Positions 54,444 to 63,188 of a DNA stretch of 64,000 nucleotides are shown piece after piece. The stretch is from the NCBI RefSeq assembly GCF_014196515.1, contig NZ_JACIDV010000001.1, positions 186,001 through 250,000 on the forward strand. The letters run 5' to 3'. Within the stretch, counting starts at the first letter, position 1; the number at the start of each line of letters is the position of its first letter. Both the position numbers and the translations under genes were made by a program. The notes under the pieces were generated by a model, which was not told the DNA's origin, made no database searches, and saw only the letters and a program-made list of their open reading frames with translations. This DNA comes from Rhizobium skierniewicense. Lineage in GTDB: Bacteria; Pseudomonadota; Alphaproteobacteria; Rhizobiales; Rhizobiaceae.

Positions 54444-55265
54444 ATGGACAATAAGCGATATTATTCTGATTTTGGCGGCCTTCCGGGCCAGACTGAATTG
54501 CTTTCGAGCAAGGCAACGTTCACCACGGCCTATGCCGTCATTCCCAAGCGTGTGATGTCGGATATCGTCACAAGTATCCTCCCGCATTGGGCAGAGACAC
54601 GCGCCTGGATCATCTCGCGCCCGATGACGGGTTTCTCCGAGACCTTCGCGCAATATGTCATGGAGGTTATGCCCGGCGGTGGCAGCGATAGACCGGAACC
54701 GGACGCACGCGCCCAAGCCGCAATTTTCGTTGTCGATGGTGAGATGAGCATTGAGTACGAAGGCGAAAGACACGCTCTGCGCGCGGGCTCTTTCGCCTAT
54801 ATTCCTGCTGGAAGCGTCTGGACGCTACGCGGCGAGGGCAATATCCCCGTCAAATTCCATTGGGTCAGAAAAGTCTTCGACGTTGTCGAGGGGCTGGAGT
54901 TGCCACCTGCGATCTTCACGCATGAAGACGACCATGAACTTTCCGCCATGCCTGATACAGATGGCAAGTGGGCAACCACGCGCTTCATCGATCCCGCAGA
55001 TGGTCGGTATGACATGCACCTCAACATCGTCACGTTTGAGCCGGGTGCAACCATTCCCTTCATGGAAACCCATGTCATGGAACACGGGCTATTCGTGCTG
55101 GAAGGCAAAGCCGTCTACAGGCTGAACAATGACTGGGTGGAGGTTGAAGCGGGCGATTTCATGTGGCTTCGCGCATTCTGCCCGCAAGCCTGCTATGCGG
55201 GTGGTCCTGGACGTTTCCGATACCTTCTCTACAAGGATGTAAACCGGCACGTAAAGCTTTGGTAA
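54444..55265 (+). CDS. allE: (S)-ureidoglycine aminohydrolase
   Basis: A 273-residue bicupin. The C-terminal cupin holds the metal site Glu208, His210, His214 and Gln248 (METHVMEHGLFVLEGKAVYR, then AFCPQACYAGG), spaced exactly as in the characterised plant enzyme. VMEVMPGGGSDRPEPDARAQ is in the first cupin. It converts (S)-ureidoglycine to ureidoglycolate and ammonia in ureide breakdown. No allantoinase, allantoate amidohydrolase or uricase is next to it, so the pathway partners lie elsewhere. Tandem ATGs at 54441 and 54444 follow GGAG. Confidence 0.92.
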   Translation: MDNKRYYSDFGGLPGQTELLSSKATFTTAYAVIPKRVMSDIVTSILPHWAETRAWIISRPMTGFSETFAQYVMEVMPGGGSDRPEPDARAQAAIFVVDGEMSIEYEGERHALRAGSFAYIPAGSVWTLRGEGNIPVKFHWVRKVFDVVEGLELPPAIFTHEDDHELSAMPDTDGKWATTRFIDPADGRYDMHLNIVTFEPGATIPFMETHVMEHGLFVLEGKAVYRLNNDWVEVEAGDFMWLRAFCPQACYAGGPGRFRYLLYKDVNRHVKLW

Positions 55266-55475
55266 TGTCGGTTTCGCCAAGTTGGCTTAAGCTTCCAATG
55301 AAACCGGATGCGTAGGGGTGCGGCGCATACCTGTGCCAGCTTTCCCAGCATGCGCAGATTGATGAAATTCCCCACAGGTGAAAGCCGAGCCTGTCATGCA
55401 GTCATCGTGCGACATCTTCGAACCTGAAACAGTTGCGATATGGCGCGAGGAGTTTCGCGGGTCACGCAAGCATTC

Positions 55476-55507
55476 AATGAGCGCCGCCCTCTCAGGCGGC
55501 GCTCATT
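55476..55507. terminator. Strong stem-loop between the aminohydrolase and GH16 genes
   Basis: AATGAGCGCCGCC-N6-GGCGGCGCTCATT is a 13-bp perfect stem. It lies 2 bp past the GH16 stop (minus strand) and 210 bp past allE. Only short A/T tails flank it, but the stem is very strong. The rest of the 55266-55475 gap shows no gene. Confidence 0.75.
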
Positions 55508-55509
55508 GT

Positions 55510-56946
55510 TTATACCAGCAGATTTTCCGCCGGGGCTGACTGGGCCATCTGGCTCACGGCCGGATCATTGATGGAATACGCATGGATATAGTCGATCTTC
55601 ATTTCGGAGCCGTTCGGCAAGCCGTCTGTCGGCGTTCCAGCGACGCCGCCTACGGCAAGATTGACGAGCAGATACATGGGGTCATGCATGTCCGACGGCG
55701 TTTTTGTCTGCGCTACCGCCACATCATCGAAATACCAGGTGACGTAGTCTTTGTCCCACAGCATTCCGTACTTGTGGAAACCTTCGGTGCTGGACACCTG
55801 CACATTGTTGATGGTCGATGTCTGCTCTCCCGTTTCGTTGGAATGCGAAGACATGATCAGCGTATTGGGGTTTTGCCCGCGCATCTCGATGACATCGAGC
55901 TCCGGTGGCCATTTGCCATCGGTGGGCAACAGCCAGAAAGCAGGCCACGCCCCCTGATCGCTTGGCATATCCGCGCGGATTTCAAAGTAGCCGTAGGTCT
56001 GGGAAAAGGATGGATGCGTGGTCAACATGCCCGACGTATAATCGTAACCACCAATCGCATCCGAAATGGAATCCGGGGTAGGGGCCGCCGTGATCGTCAG
56101 AACGCCGTTCTGCACCGAAAAGGGATTGACCGATGACGTCGGCTGATAGGCGGGGTTGATGTACCACTGCTCTTCGGAATTGGTATGCAGGCTGCCACCG
56201 GAGTCACCTGCCCACCAGAATTTTGGTTCCCAAACGCCTGTCTGACCATCACTCAGAGATAGCGAGTTGAATTCGTCGGAGAAAGTGGACGTGAGTTGGG
56301 AGCGGTCCAACGTCAGTCTGAACTGGCTGGAAGTCAAGCTATCAGCTGTCGTATTGGCCAGGACGACACTCTCGCTGTTGTCGAAATTGAGCCAGAGGTC
56401 AGCACCCTTTTGGGTCGATGCTGAGAGAATATGATCAAAGGATGTAACGCCATACCCATCCAGTCTGATGATATCGTCGGAACCGAAATCCGTGATCAGG
56501 TCCGTGCCATTTCCTTTGGCAAAAACGAAGGTATCGGCGCCGCCCGCACCTGTCAGAACGTCATTACCGGCACCGCCGTCGATCGTCTGTTTTCCGGACC
56601 CGCCGGTGATGATGTTATCGGTGGAATTTCCGAATGCGGTGCGTCCGTCGCCCGTGACGTTCAGATTTTCAAAGTTTTCGGGAAGCGTATAGCTCATCCA
56701 TGTATCGATTGTGTCGATGCCTTGGCCTGCAGCTTCAGCCGCGCGGTTGGATGTCGAATAGAGGTAATAAATGTCGTCGCCCGTGCCACCATGCATGGTG
56801 ACATTGACGCTGCTGTCGCCCCACATCGAGTCGTTTTTGGCGGTTCCGTAAAGATCAAGACCGGAGCCGGTCGCCGAGAAAAAACCGGTGGACGTATCGC
56901 TGTAATATAGCGGCGTTCCAAGAGCATTCAAAATTGATTTCGCCAT
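55510..56946 (-). CDS. Secreted GH16 beta-glycanase with N-terminal RTX repeats (ExsH-like)
   Basis: A 478-residue protein. The ATG at 56946 has AGGAGATGG ahead, better than an in-frame ATG at 57060. Residues ~50-165 carry calcium-binding repeats (MHGGTGDDIYYLYSTS, then GGSGKQTIDGGAGNDVLTGA, then GGADTF). The GH16 catalytic domain follows, with nucleophile Glu349 and acid/base Glu354 in PELDVIEMRGQ. There is no Sec signal peptide; the repeats and the C-terminal tail suggest type I secretion. By analogy to ExsH and ExoK it may cut succinoglycan or a beta-1,3/1,4-glucan. Confidence 0.9.
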   Translation of the reverse strand: MAKSILNALGTPLYYSDTSTGFFSATGSGLDLYGTAKNDSMWGDSSVNVTMHGGTGDDIYYLYSTSNRAAEAAGQGIDTIDTWMSYTLPENFENLNVTGDGRTAFGNSTDNIITGGSGKQTIDGGAGNDVLTGAGGADTFVFAKGNGTDLITDFGSDDIIRLDGYGVTSFDHILSASTQKGADLWLNFDNSESVVLANTTADSLTSSQFRLTLDRSQLTSTFSDEFNSLSLSDGQTGVWEPKFWWAGDSGGSLHTNSEEQWYINPAYQPTSSVNPFSVQNGVLTITAAPTPDSISDAIGGYDYTSGMLTTHPSFSQTYGYFEIRADMPSDQGAWPAFWLLPTDGKWPPELDVIEMRGQNPNTLIMSSHSNETGEQTSTINNVQVSSTEGFHKYGMLWDKDYVTWYFDDVAVAQTKTPSDMHDPMYLLVNLAVGGVAGTPTDGLPNGSEMKIDYIHAYSINDPAVSQMAQSAPAENLLV

Positions 56947-57094
56947 CAAACCATCTCCTGTTGAAACTGTCCTCCCCACGATACCCTCTCCACGCAGAAG
57001 TGTAACAGTGACGACGTTTTCATTTATGGCGGAAATGCGATAAATCGTCCTGAGGCCCACCTGAAAAGTAACGGGTATGCGGGGCCAGGTAAGG

Positions 57095-57371
57095 CTTAGA
57101 GCGTTTCCTTGTTAAATGGAAACGTTCTGCCGGAGCAGATTTTCGTCAGGACAAAGGCGATTGGCGAAGGGCATACCCTAAGGTACGGTCGAGCCGATCG
57201 CCTTTGTCCTGGCGGAAATATGCCCGGCCCTCCGGGTTGGTTGAAACGGGCCATCTGCCTGCCCGGACGGCTTGGCCGTACGCTAAGGCTACGCCACGCG
57301 CCATCCGGACAAGCAGTCGATCCCGTTTGAACCAACAGAACTGTTTCCATTTAACAAGGAAACGCTCTAAG
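57095..57371. repeat. 277-bp MITE-like element with 29-bp perfect terminal inverted repeats
   Basis: The left arm (57095-57123) and right arm (57343-57371) are exact reverse complements over 29 bp, beginning CTTAGAGCGTTTCC. Inside are further dyads: CAGGACAAAGGCGAT with ATCGCCTTTGTCCTG, and GTTGGTTGAAACGGG with CCCGTTTGAACCAAC (one mismatch). No transposase frame is present. The right end is 6 bp from the stop of the hydratase-family gene, the left end 148 bp before the GH16 start. It resembles rhizobial mosaic intergenic elements and could fold into a long branched structure. No clear target duplication was seen. Confidence 0.8.
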
Positions 57372-57377
57372 ACAGGA

Positions 57378-58175
57378 TTACCGAGCCGGGAGTGTCACAA
57401 CCAATTGCCCGATGTCACCCCAGGATGCCTTGATTGATGTTTGGCCAGACAGCCTGATCAGACCGCAGAGACTGCCTGTTGTCACCACCTGGCCGCGCTT
57501 TAGTCCACCCAGATGGTCGAGCGGGGCATTGGCATAGGACAGCAGCGGCGCCAGAGGATCACTTTGTGGGTGCTTTGGCACCGCCGCAAACAGAACTTCG
57601 GCGCCGCTTTCCAGAACGAGCGCTGGTAATGTTGCGTCATGATTGGCCAGACGCTCCATAATCGAGTGATCGACTTCCGGCCCGAGAACAAAAGAATGAT
57701 TGCCCAGACGATCCGCAAGATGGAGCGCAAACGGCGCTTTGTTTTCCTCGATCATCCGGTAGCTGACAAGCTCCGCGCCCATATGCACGGATGCGACGTG
57801 GGCCAAAATGTCTTCACGAGAGTAGTCGGAGTTTGCTTCCAGCGCAGGAATATCCTCTGCCAGAACAAAACAGATTTCGATTTCAATCCCGATCGCCCCG
57901 GGTTTGGGGACGTTGAAAGCGGTATCGGTAACAGTGTCGAAGACATCCAGAAGCGGTGCAGCAACGGCACGAACGCCATTCATTGCCACTTTCCAGCCGC
58001 CGACCTCTTTCCCGATCGCCGCTGCCGCAATGGCCTGCGCTGCCATGCCGGTTTCGACACTATCAGGTACGAGACCGTTGCTTTCAAGTTGCGTGGCGCT
58101 GAGCGAAGACTGCTGATTTTCAGCCTCGGCGAGAATAGCACCAAGTCTTATGTTCGCCTCTGTCATCGTCGTCAT
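57378..58175 (-). CDS. 2-keto-4-pentenoate hydratase-family protein
   Basis: A 265-residue FAH-fold-related hydratase/decarboxylase. The ATG at 58175 is preferred to 58208 because the extra residues are not family-like; Met at 58166 is another option. GWKVAMNGVRAVAAPLLDVF, then GIEIEICFVLAEDIPALEAN are the substrate and metal regions, and the two Glu of EIEI would bind the metal. GQVVTTGSLCGLIRLSGQTS is near the end. Relatives hydrate 2-oxopent-4-enoate in aromatic meta-cleavage pathways. No other meta-cleavage gene is in the window, so the role is open. The repeat element begins 6 bp past its stop. Confidence 0.85.
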   Translation of the reverse strand: MTTMTEANIRLGAILAEAENQQSSLSATQLESNGLVPDSVETGMAAQAIAAAAIGKEVGGWKVAMNGVRAVAAPLLDVFDTVTDTAFNVPKPGAIGIEIEICFVLAEDIPALEANSDYSREDILAHVASVHMGAELVSYRMIEENKAPFALHLADRLGNHSFVLGPEVDHSIMERLANHDATLPALVLESGAEVLFAAVPKHPQSDPLAPLLSYANAPLDHLGGLKRGQVVTTGSLCGLIRLSGQTSIKASWGDIGQLVVTLPAR

Positions 58176-58307
58176 GCGAAACGCTCCCGTAACGTCAGTC
58201 CCTAACAAATTTCATTGCAGTCATTTGCGGCGGTGACAAGTGAAGCGCCAAACGTGATGTGATAAATACATGGTCTTCAACACCTATTCGTCTCTTTGGC
58301 CCCAAGA

Positions 58308-59507
58308 TTATGAATGAACAGGCTTCGGCCCATCATACAGCGCACGTGGTCGGATCAGTCTCGTCTGTTGGAATTGTTCCAACGCATGCGCAATCCAGCC
58401 GACAGTCCGCCCGATCGCAAAAAGAGCCAGCGCGGCACCCATTGGCAAGTCAAGTTGACGGCGAACAGCCACAAGCGCGACATCGATGGTCGGCCGTTTA
58501 CCGGTCGTCTCTTCAACGGCATGAATCAGTGATTGACGCATTTCGTTTTGTGGCAGGAGCGAAAGCAAAGCTGCAGCTCTGGGATCGCCATTCGGATAAA
58601 GCGGGTGCTCGAACCCCGGTAAACGATCGCCGCGGCGCAAACGTTTTTCCAGCACAAGACGTGCGTCAGCCCCGGCTTCCATTTCGTCGAACAGAATTTC
58701 GACGAGGCTCGTCATGCCGCCATGAAGTGGCCCGCTCAGCGCAGCCAGTCCCGCGTCGAGGCACGCGCCCAGAGATGCTCCGGTCGAGGCAACGACGCGT
58801 GTCGCAAAAGTCGACGCATTCAGTTCATGATCGGCCAGCAGGACAAGTGCCCGGCGTAGGATGTCTGAGCCGATACCATCAAGCCCCCACGTGTTGGCAA
58901 GGTGTAGATGCGCGGACATACCGCTTTGTTGGCTGCCACTGGCAGCGGCGGTCATTGCGCGGACCAGGGCGGCAGCGCTGGGCCACAGGTTTCGATTGTC
59001 ACGCTGCCATGAGGTTAGTCGTCCTGCATCAACGAATGAAAGCAGCGCTTGGCAACGTTCCGGCAATGGCAGGTGCTTCGTCAGATCCAGAAGGGCGCTG
59101 TCCCAGGGAGATGGTTCTACGCCAACAAAGGGATCGTGCTCACCGCAGGCCCAGAGCAAGCGAGCGATCTCTTCCAGAGAGGCATGTGTCGAAAGCTTTA
59201 TCGCGTCATATCCTCGATAGAAGAGGTGCCCATTCTCTATCAGCGTAATGCCCGAAGACAAGACGGGGAGTCCCCAATCCAGTGTTGTCGCCGCGACATC
59301 GCGCGGCTTTCGCCCGATGGACTTGTTTTTCCTCAACCTGTCCACGTCTTCGACGGCGTAGAGCCGCCTGCGCGGATCAGTCGGGTCGTCCGTAGCGCGG
59401 ACAATGCCGCGGCTGACATAGGCATAGAGGGTTGCCCGGCTGATGCCGAGGATTCCGGACGCCGTCTCTGCATCGACGAAACGATCCCGCTCTGTCATTT
59501 TCTTCAT
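58308..59507 (-). CDS. DNA-binding (MerR-like) domain fused to citrate synthase fold
   Basis: A 399-residue fusion. Residues 10-60 form a MerR-like helix-turn-helix with wing (FVDAETASGILGISRATLYA, then YVSRGIVRATDDPTDPRRRL). The remainder is a citrate synthase domain. Catalytic positions are kept: His262 in GPLHGGM, His301 in PGFEHPLY and Asp342 in PTIDVAL, so enzyme activity is possible. The start at 59507 (or 59498) avoids a hydrophobic upstream extension. It is divergent from a stand-alone citrate synthase gene, and a TTGATTG palindrome lies between. It may sense oxaloacetate, acyl-CoA or citrate. Confidence 0.88.
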   Translation of the reverse strand: MKKMTERDRFVDAETASGILGISRATLYAYVSRGIVRATDDPTDPRRRLYAVEDVDRLRKNKSIGRKPRDVAATTLDWGLPVLSSGITLIENGHLFYRGYDAIKLSTHASLEEIARLLWACGEHDPFVGVEPSPWDSALLDLTKHLPLPERCQALLSFVDAGRLTSWQRDNRNLWPSAAALVRAMTAAASGSQQSGMSAHLHLANTWGLDGIGSDILRRALVLLADHELNASTFATRVVASTGASLGACLDAGLAALSGPLHGGMTSLVEILFDEMEAGADARLVLEKRLRRGDRLPGFEHPLYPNGDPRAAALLSLLPQNEMRQSLIHAVEETTGKRPTIDVALVAVRRQLDLPMGAALALFAIGRTVGWIAHALEQFQQTRLIRPRALYDGPKPVHS

Positions 59508-59508
59508 A

Positions 59509-59534
59509 TTGATTGCTTCAATCAAGATTGATTG
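59509..59534. promoter_or_regulatory. Candidate operator between the divergent citrate synthase genes
   Basis: TTGATTG-CTT-CAATCAA at 59509-59525 is a perfect 7-bp inverted repeat, followed by a third TTGATTG at 59528-59534. It lies in the 75-bp divergent gap, directly before the fusion gene's start, the natural place for its binding site. Confidence 0.6.
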
Positions 59535-59582
59535 TATTGATAGAAGCATCATCCTTGGGGAAGTCAACCCGTGAGGATTATC

Positions 59583-60707
59583 ATGAGCACTCAGTCAAAA
59601 AACGCGTCCACAATGGCATCGGTCTCGCAAGCTGTGAGTCCCGGTCTGGAGAATATCGTCGCAGCGCAAACCGTTCTCAGTCACATCGATGGCGCGGCAG
59701 GTCGTCTCGTCGTGCGCGGGTATGATCTCGACAGTCTTTCCAGCTGGAGCTTTGAGGCAGTTCTTGCCTTGCTTTGGAAAGACCTGACGCCCGTTTATCA
59801 AGATGTTGCACACATAAGCGAGGCGCTTTCGCGGGCCCGAATTCGTGCATTTGCTCTGGTTGAGCCGCTTCTGATGGCAACAAAGACGCTTTCGCACGTC
59901 GAGACGTTGCGTCTTTTTTTATCATCTCTTTCGGACGCAGAGCCTGAAGCCCACCATATCATGGCTGTTGCCGCCGTTCCCGTATTCGCTGCCGCCATCG
60001 CGCGCCGAGATGCTGGCCTCGCACCGGTTGCGCCCGTAGAAGGTTTGGGCCACGCCGCCAATTTTCTACAGATGCTGCATGGAGAGGAGGCGTCCCCTGA
60101 TAAGGTCAAGGCGCTCGACACCTATCTGGTGTCGGTGTCCGACCACGGGCTCAACGCCTCTACCTTCACCGCCCGGGTCATAGCATCGACAAAGGCCGGC
60201 ATGTTTTCGTCCGTCATCGGGGCTCTCTGTGCCCTGAAAGGTCCTCTCCACGGGGGTGCACCGGGTCCGGTTCTCGATATGCTGGATGCCATCGGGCATG
60301 AGCGCAATATTCACACCTGGCTGGCCAATACACTGGCTCGCGGCGAAAGGGTGATGGGTTTTGGCCACCGCATCTACCGGGTTCGCGATCCCAGGGCAGA
60401 TGTGCTCAAGAAGGCGGTTGGCACATTGCAGCGTGATAGCCCTCGTATCAACTTCGCCCAAGCCGTTGAAAGGGAGGCACTGTCGCTGCTGGCAGAAAAG
60501 AAGCCGCTACGTCCTTTGGAAACCAATGTCGAATTTTACACGGCGCTGGTTCTGGAAGCCGTTGGCTTCCCGCGCGAAAGTTTCACCAATGTGTTCGCCG
60601 CCGGGCGCATGGCGGGATGGACGGCGCATGTTCTGGAGCAGGATCAGGTGGGGAAACTGATCCGTCCGCAGTCGCAATATGTCGGCCCGATGCCCCAAGG
60701 ACAGTAA
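59583..60707 (+). CDS. Citrate synthase homologue
   Basis: A 374-residue citrate/methylcitrate synthase family protein. GAGG lies six bases before the ATG at 59583. SDHGLNASTFTARVIAST holds His188, GPLHGGAPGPVLDML His223, and MGFGHRIYRVRDPRADVL His262. The usual catalytic Asp appears as Glu317 in TNVEFYTALVLE. Asp-to-Glu at this place should alter kinetics but need not abolish activity. The main TCA-cycle enzyme is probably elsewhere; this one may act under control of the divergent fusion regulator, perhaps on propionyl- or acyl-CoA. Confidence 0.9.
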   Translation: MSTQSKNASTMASVSQAVSPGLENIVAAQTVLSHIDGAAGRLVVRGYDLDSLSSWSFEAVLALLWKDLTPVYQDVAHISEALSRARIRAFALVEPLLMATKTLSHVETLRLFLSSLSDAEPEAHHIMAVAAVPVFAAAIARRDAGLAPVAPVEGLGHAANFLQMLHGEEASPDKVKALDTYLVSVSDHGLNASTFTARVIASTKAGMFSSVIGALCALKGPLHGGAPGPVLDMLDAIGHERNIHTWLANTLARGERVMGFGHRIYRVRDPRADVLKKAVGTLQRDSPRINFAQAVEREALSLLAEKKPLRPLETNVEFYTALVLEAVGFPRESFTNVFAAGRMAGWTAHVLEQDQVGKLIRPQSQYVGPMPQGQ

Positions 60708-60795
60708 CCTTCCAGCGAACATCAAACACGCCAATTCTGCACCCTGATAGGTTTCCCGCTATAGGCGTGGCTGGGTCCGGTTACGGGCTGTTGTC

Positions 60796-60838
60796 CGCAC
60801 TGCCCGTTGGCAGTGCGTAAAAACGCGTCCGTTTTTTT
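60796..60838 (+). terminator. Terminator after the citrate synthase gene
   Basis: CGCACTGCC-CGTT-GGCAGTGCG is a 9-bp perfect stem. A second small stem AAAAACG-CGTC-CGTTTTT follows and ends in seven T. The 60708-60932 gap has no gene. Confidence 0.75.
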
Positions 60839-60932
60839 AGACTTTGTTGTCCATATCTCGGAATGGTTGTGAGAAATAGCAGTCTGCGCCCATTCGTTAA
60901 GTCCATGATTAAAGTTTATTCCAATATTGTCC

Positions 60933-63185
60933 ATGGACTCGGGGAAAAAGGTTCAGGCCGCAATGGTCGTTTACAACAACAATGCCGAACAGGAGGCTGG
61001 CGATGTGCCCGGACGCCAGGCTCGGCTCGTCTGGTATCATTCACTTTTCTGGAAGATTACCGTCTTTTTCGTGTCGAGCGTGGTGCTCGCTTATGTCGTC
61101 GGTGCGACCATTGGTTGGATCATGCTCGAGCGGGATTCGCAGGAACAATGGCGCCGTCAGGCGGAGTTGAACGCGCAGATAACAACGTCCGCGATCCGCT
61201 CTATCTACACTTTCGTCGCAGTCGATAGTGCCCATGACGGGCAGATCACCAAAATCATCAGTGAACGACCCCTGGGCGACGATGCGTCTATTCTGGACAC
61301 GGGCTTTAATCCAAGTGACGTTCTGAACCTTGCGGCATCGCAGACGAAAGGCAACATCTGGCTGTTCCAGATCTCCTCCGACGGACAGGCTTTCTCCAGC
61401 TCAGCCGAGGCGCTGGGCTCCAGCCGTGGAACCGCACTCGTTTTGCCGGGTGATGCGCCGCCGGGTCAGTTCTTCACCGGATTTGCCCAGATTGGCACGG
61501 CCAGACATTTTATCGCCTATGTGCCTGTGGTGACACCCAAAGGGAATCTTCAGGGTGCCGTGGTCACGACGATTGGTGAGGCATCCATCCTTCAGGAAAG
61601 CCAGACCCGGTTGTTCCGCAACTCCATTCTGCTGCTCTTGACCATCCTGCTGCTCACCGGTGTCACGGTCACTCTCGCCATGCGCAAAGTGTTCAAGCCA
61701 GTGCCGTCGCTGGTCAGTGCGCTGAGCCGCATCGCCCAGGACGACACGCGCATTGTCACGCCTTTTCAGGATCGTCCCGACGAGATCGGTCGATTTGCAG
61801 TCGCCATCGAGACGCTGCGCGAGGCGGTTGTTGAACGCGAACATCTGCGGCAGGTGCGTGATGTTGCAAAACATATGGAGCATCTTGCGCACCACGATGC
61901 GCTGACCGGACTTCCGAACCGGGCCTTGTTCAGCAGAAAAATAGAAGAGATGAAGGGCTCGCCGGACGGTGAGGCTCGCGCGTTCAACATCATGCTTCTC
62001 GATCTTGATCGCTTCAAGTCGATCAATGATGGCCTGGGTCACGCAAGCGGCGATGCGCTGTTGGTATCTTTTGCGGAACGCCTGCTGCTTTTGATGCGTC
62101 CCGGCGATATTGCCGCTCGTCTCGGTGGCGACGAATTTGCCATCATGCAGGTCGTCAACAAAAATGCCGTTGTCGAAGCCAGCAAGTTGGCATCGGCCAT
62201 TATTCGCTCGGTCGCCAGACCCTTCAACCTGTTGGGCAAAGAAATATCTGTCGGCACAAGCATTGGGATTTGTACCGATACCGCGTTTGACGTCGATATT
62301 TCCGAACTGCTTAAAAAGGCGGATATCGCACTTTATGCATCAAAGTCCGAGGGTCGGGGCATTTTTCGCTTCTTCAAGCCCGGGATGGAGATGTCGGGCG
62401 ACCGCGGTCATGTGATGCAGCATGATATTGTTGCGGCTTTGCGCGACAACCAGTTCATGCTGCATTATCAGCCGATATTCTCTGTCTTGAAAAACGAGCC
62501 TGTCGGATTTGAAGCGCTGTTGCGGTGGCGGCATCCAAAGCTTGGCTGGGTTTCACCTGGCGATTTCATTCCCGTCGCCGAAAAGACAGGACAGATCGTG
62601 GCGATCGGTGAATGGGTGCTGAAGCGCGCTTGCGCCGATGCCAGACGGCTTCCACCTGAATGTACGATTGCGGTCAATGTCTCTCCCGTTCAGTTGCAGC
62701 ATGGAAACTTCATCAAGACGGTGAAGTCGGCGCTCTTCAACAACGGTCTTGCCGCTTCGCGGCTGGAGCTTGAATTGACGGAGAGCGTGCAGATTTCGGT
62801 CTTGGAGTGCACGGAAACGCTGGAGGGCCTCCGAGCGCTGGGCATACGCATCGCCCTCGATGATTTTGGCACCGGTTATTGTGGTGTCAGCTATCTGCTC
62901 ACACTGCCCGTCACCAAGATAAAAATCGACCGCAGCTTCATCATGGGCATCGAAGATCGCTCTGAGAGCCGCGCCGTCATCCTCAGCCTGGTACAGCTCG
63001 CCCATACTCTGGGGCTGGAAACGACGACAGAAGGTATCGAGACCGAAAGCCAACTCGAGTTCGTCCGCTCCGCCGGCTGTTTGCTGGGGCAGGGGTACCA
63101 TCTGGGGCGTCCCGCCAAGATCGAGGAAATCGAGCGTATTTATCAAGATTTTTATCCCCAGAAGGTGTCATCGCTAGGAGCGTAA
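60933..63185 (+). CDS. GGDEF-EAL protein with periplasmic sensor and HAMP domain
   Basis: A 750-residue membrane protein. A first helix (ITVFFVSSVVLAYVVGATIG) and a second (LFRNSILLLLTILLLTGVTV) bound a ~170-residue periplasmic sensor. A HAMP-like segment follows (MRKVFKPVPSLVSALSRIAQ). GGDEF is intact near residue 397 (LGGDEFAIM), EAL near 526 (GFEALLRWRHP), and LDDFGTGYCGVSYL near 642. Both catalytic sites look active, so net output depends on regulation. The start is ATG at 60933, with an alternative at 60963. The binding-protein gene begins four bases after its stop, suggesting a joint sensing system. Confidence 0.92.
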   Translation: MDSGKKVQAAMVVYNNNAEQEAGDVPGRQARLVWYHSLFWKITVFFVSSVVLAYVVGATIGWIMLERDSQEQWRRQAELNAQITTSAIRSIYTFVAVDSAHDGQITKIISERPLGDDASILDTGFNPSDVLNLAASQTKGNIWLFQISSDGQAFSSSAEALGSSRGTALVLPGDAPPGQFFTGFAQIGTARHFIAYVPVVTPKGNLQGAVVTTIGEASILQESQTRLFRNSILLLLTILLLTGVTVTLAMRKVFKPVPSLVSALSRIAQDDTRIVTPFQDRPDEIGRFAVAIETLREAVVEREHLRQVRDVAKHMEHLAHHDALTGLPNRALFSRKIEEMKGSPDGEARAFNIMLLDLDRFKSINDGLGHASGDALLVSFAERLLLLMRPGDIAARLGGDEFAIMQVVNKNAVVEASKLASAIIRSVARPFNLLGKEISVGTSIGICTDTAFDVDISELLKKADIALYASKSEGRGIFRFFKPGMEMSGDRGHVMQHDIVAALRDNQFMLHYQPIFSVLKNEPVGFEALLRWRHPKLGWVSPGDFIPVAEKTGQIVAIGEWVLKRACADARRLPPECTIAVNVSPVQLQHGNFIKTVKSALFNNGLAASRLELELTESVQISVLECTETLEGLRALGIRIALDDFGTGYCGVSYLLTLPVTKIKIDRSFIMGIEDRSESRAVILSLVQLAHTLGLETTTEGIETESQLEFVRSAGCLLGQGYHLGRPAKIEEIERIYQDFYPQKVSSLGA

Positions 63186-63188
63186 CGA

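Noticed and set aside
57096-57350. Short open frames on both strands inside the repeat element
   Set aside because: Mirror-image frames arise from the nested palindromes; no ribosome site or domain.
58259-59248. Plus-strand open frame of 329 codons opposite the HTH-citrate synthase gene
   Set aside because: Antisense, Arg/Ser-rich, no domain; the minus-strand gene has all expected motifs.
60899-60918. TTAA...TTAA pair upstream of the second GGDEF-EAL gene considered as CtrA box
   Set aside because: The spacing is eight bases, not seven, and the second half lacks the final C.
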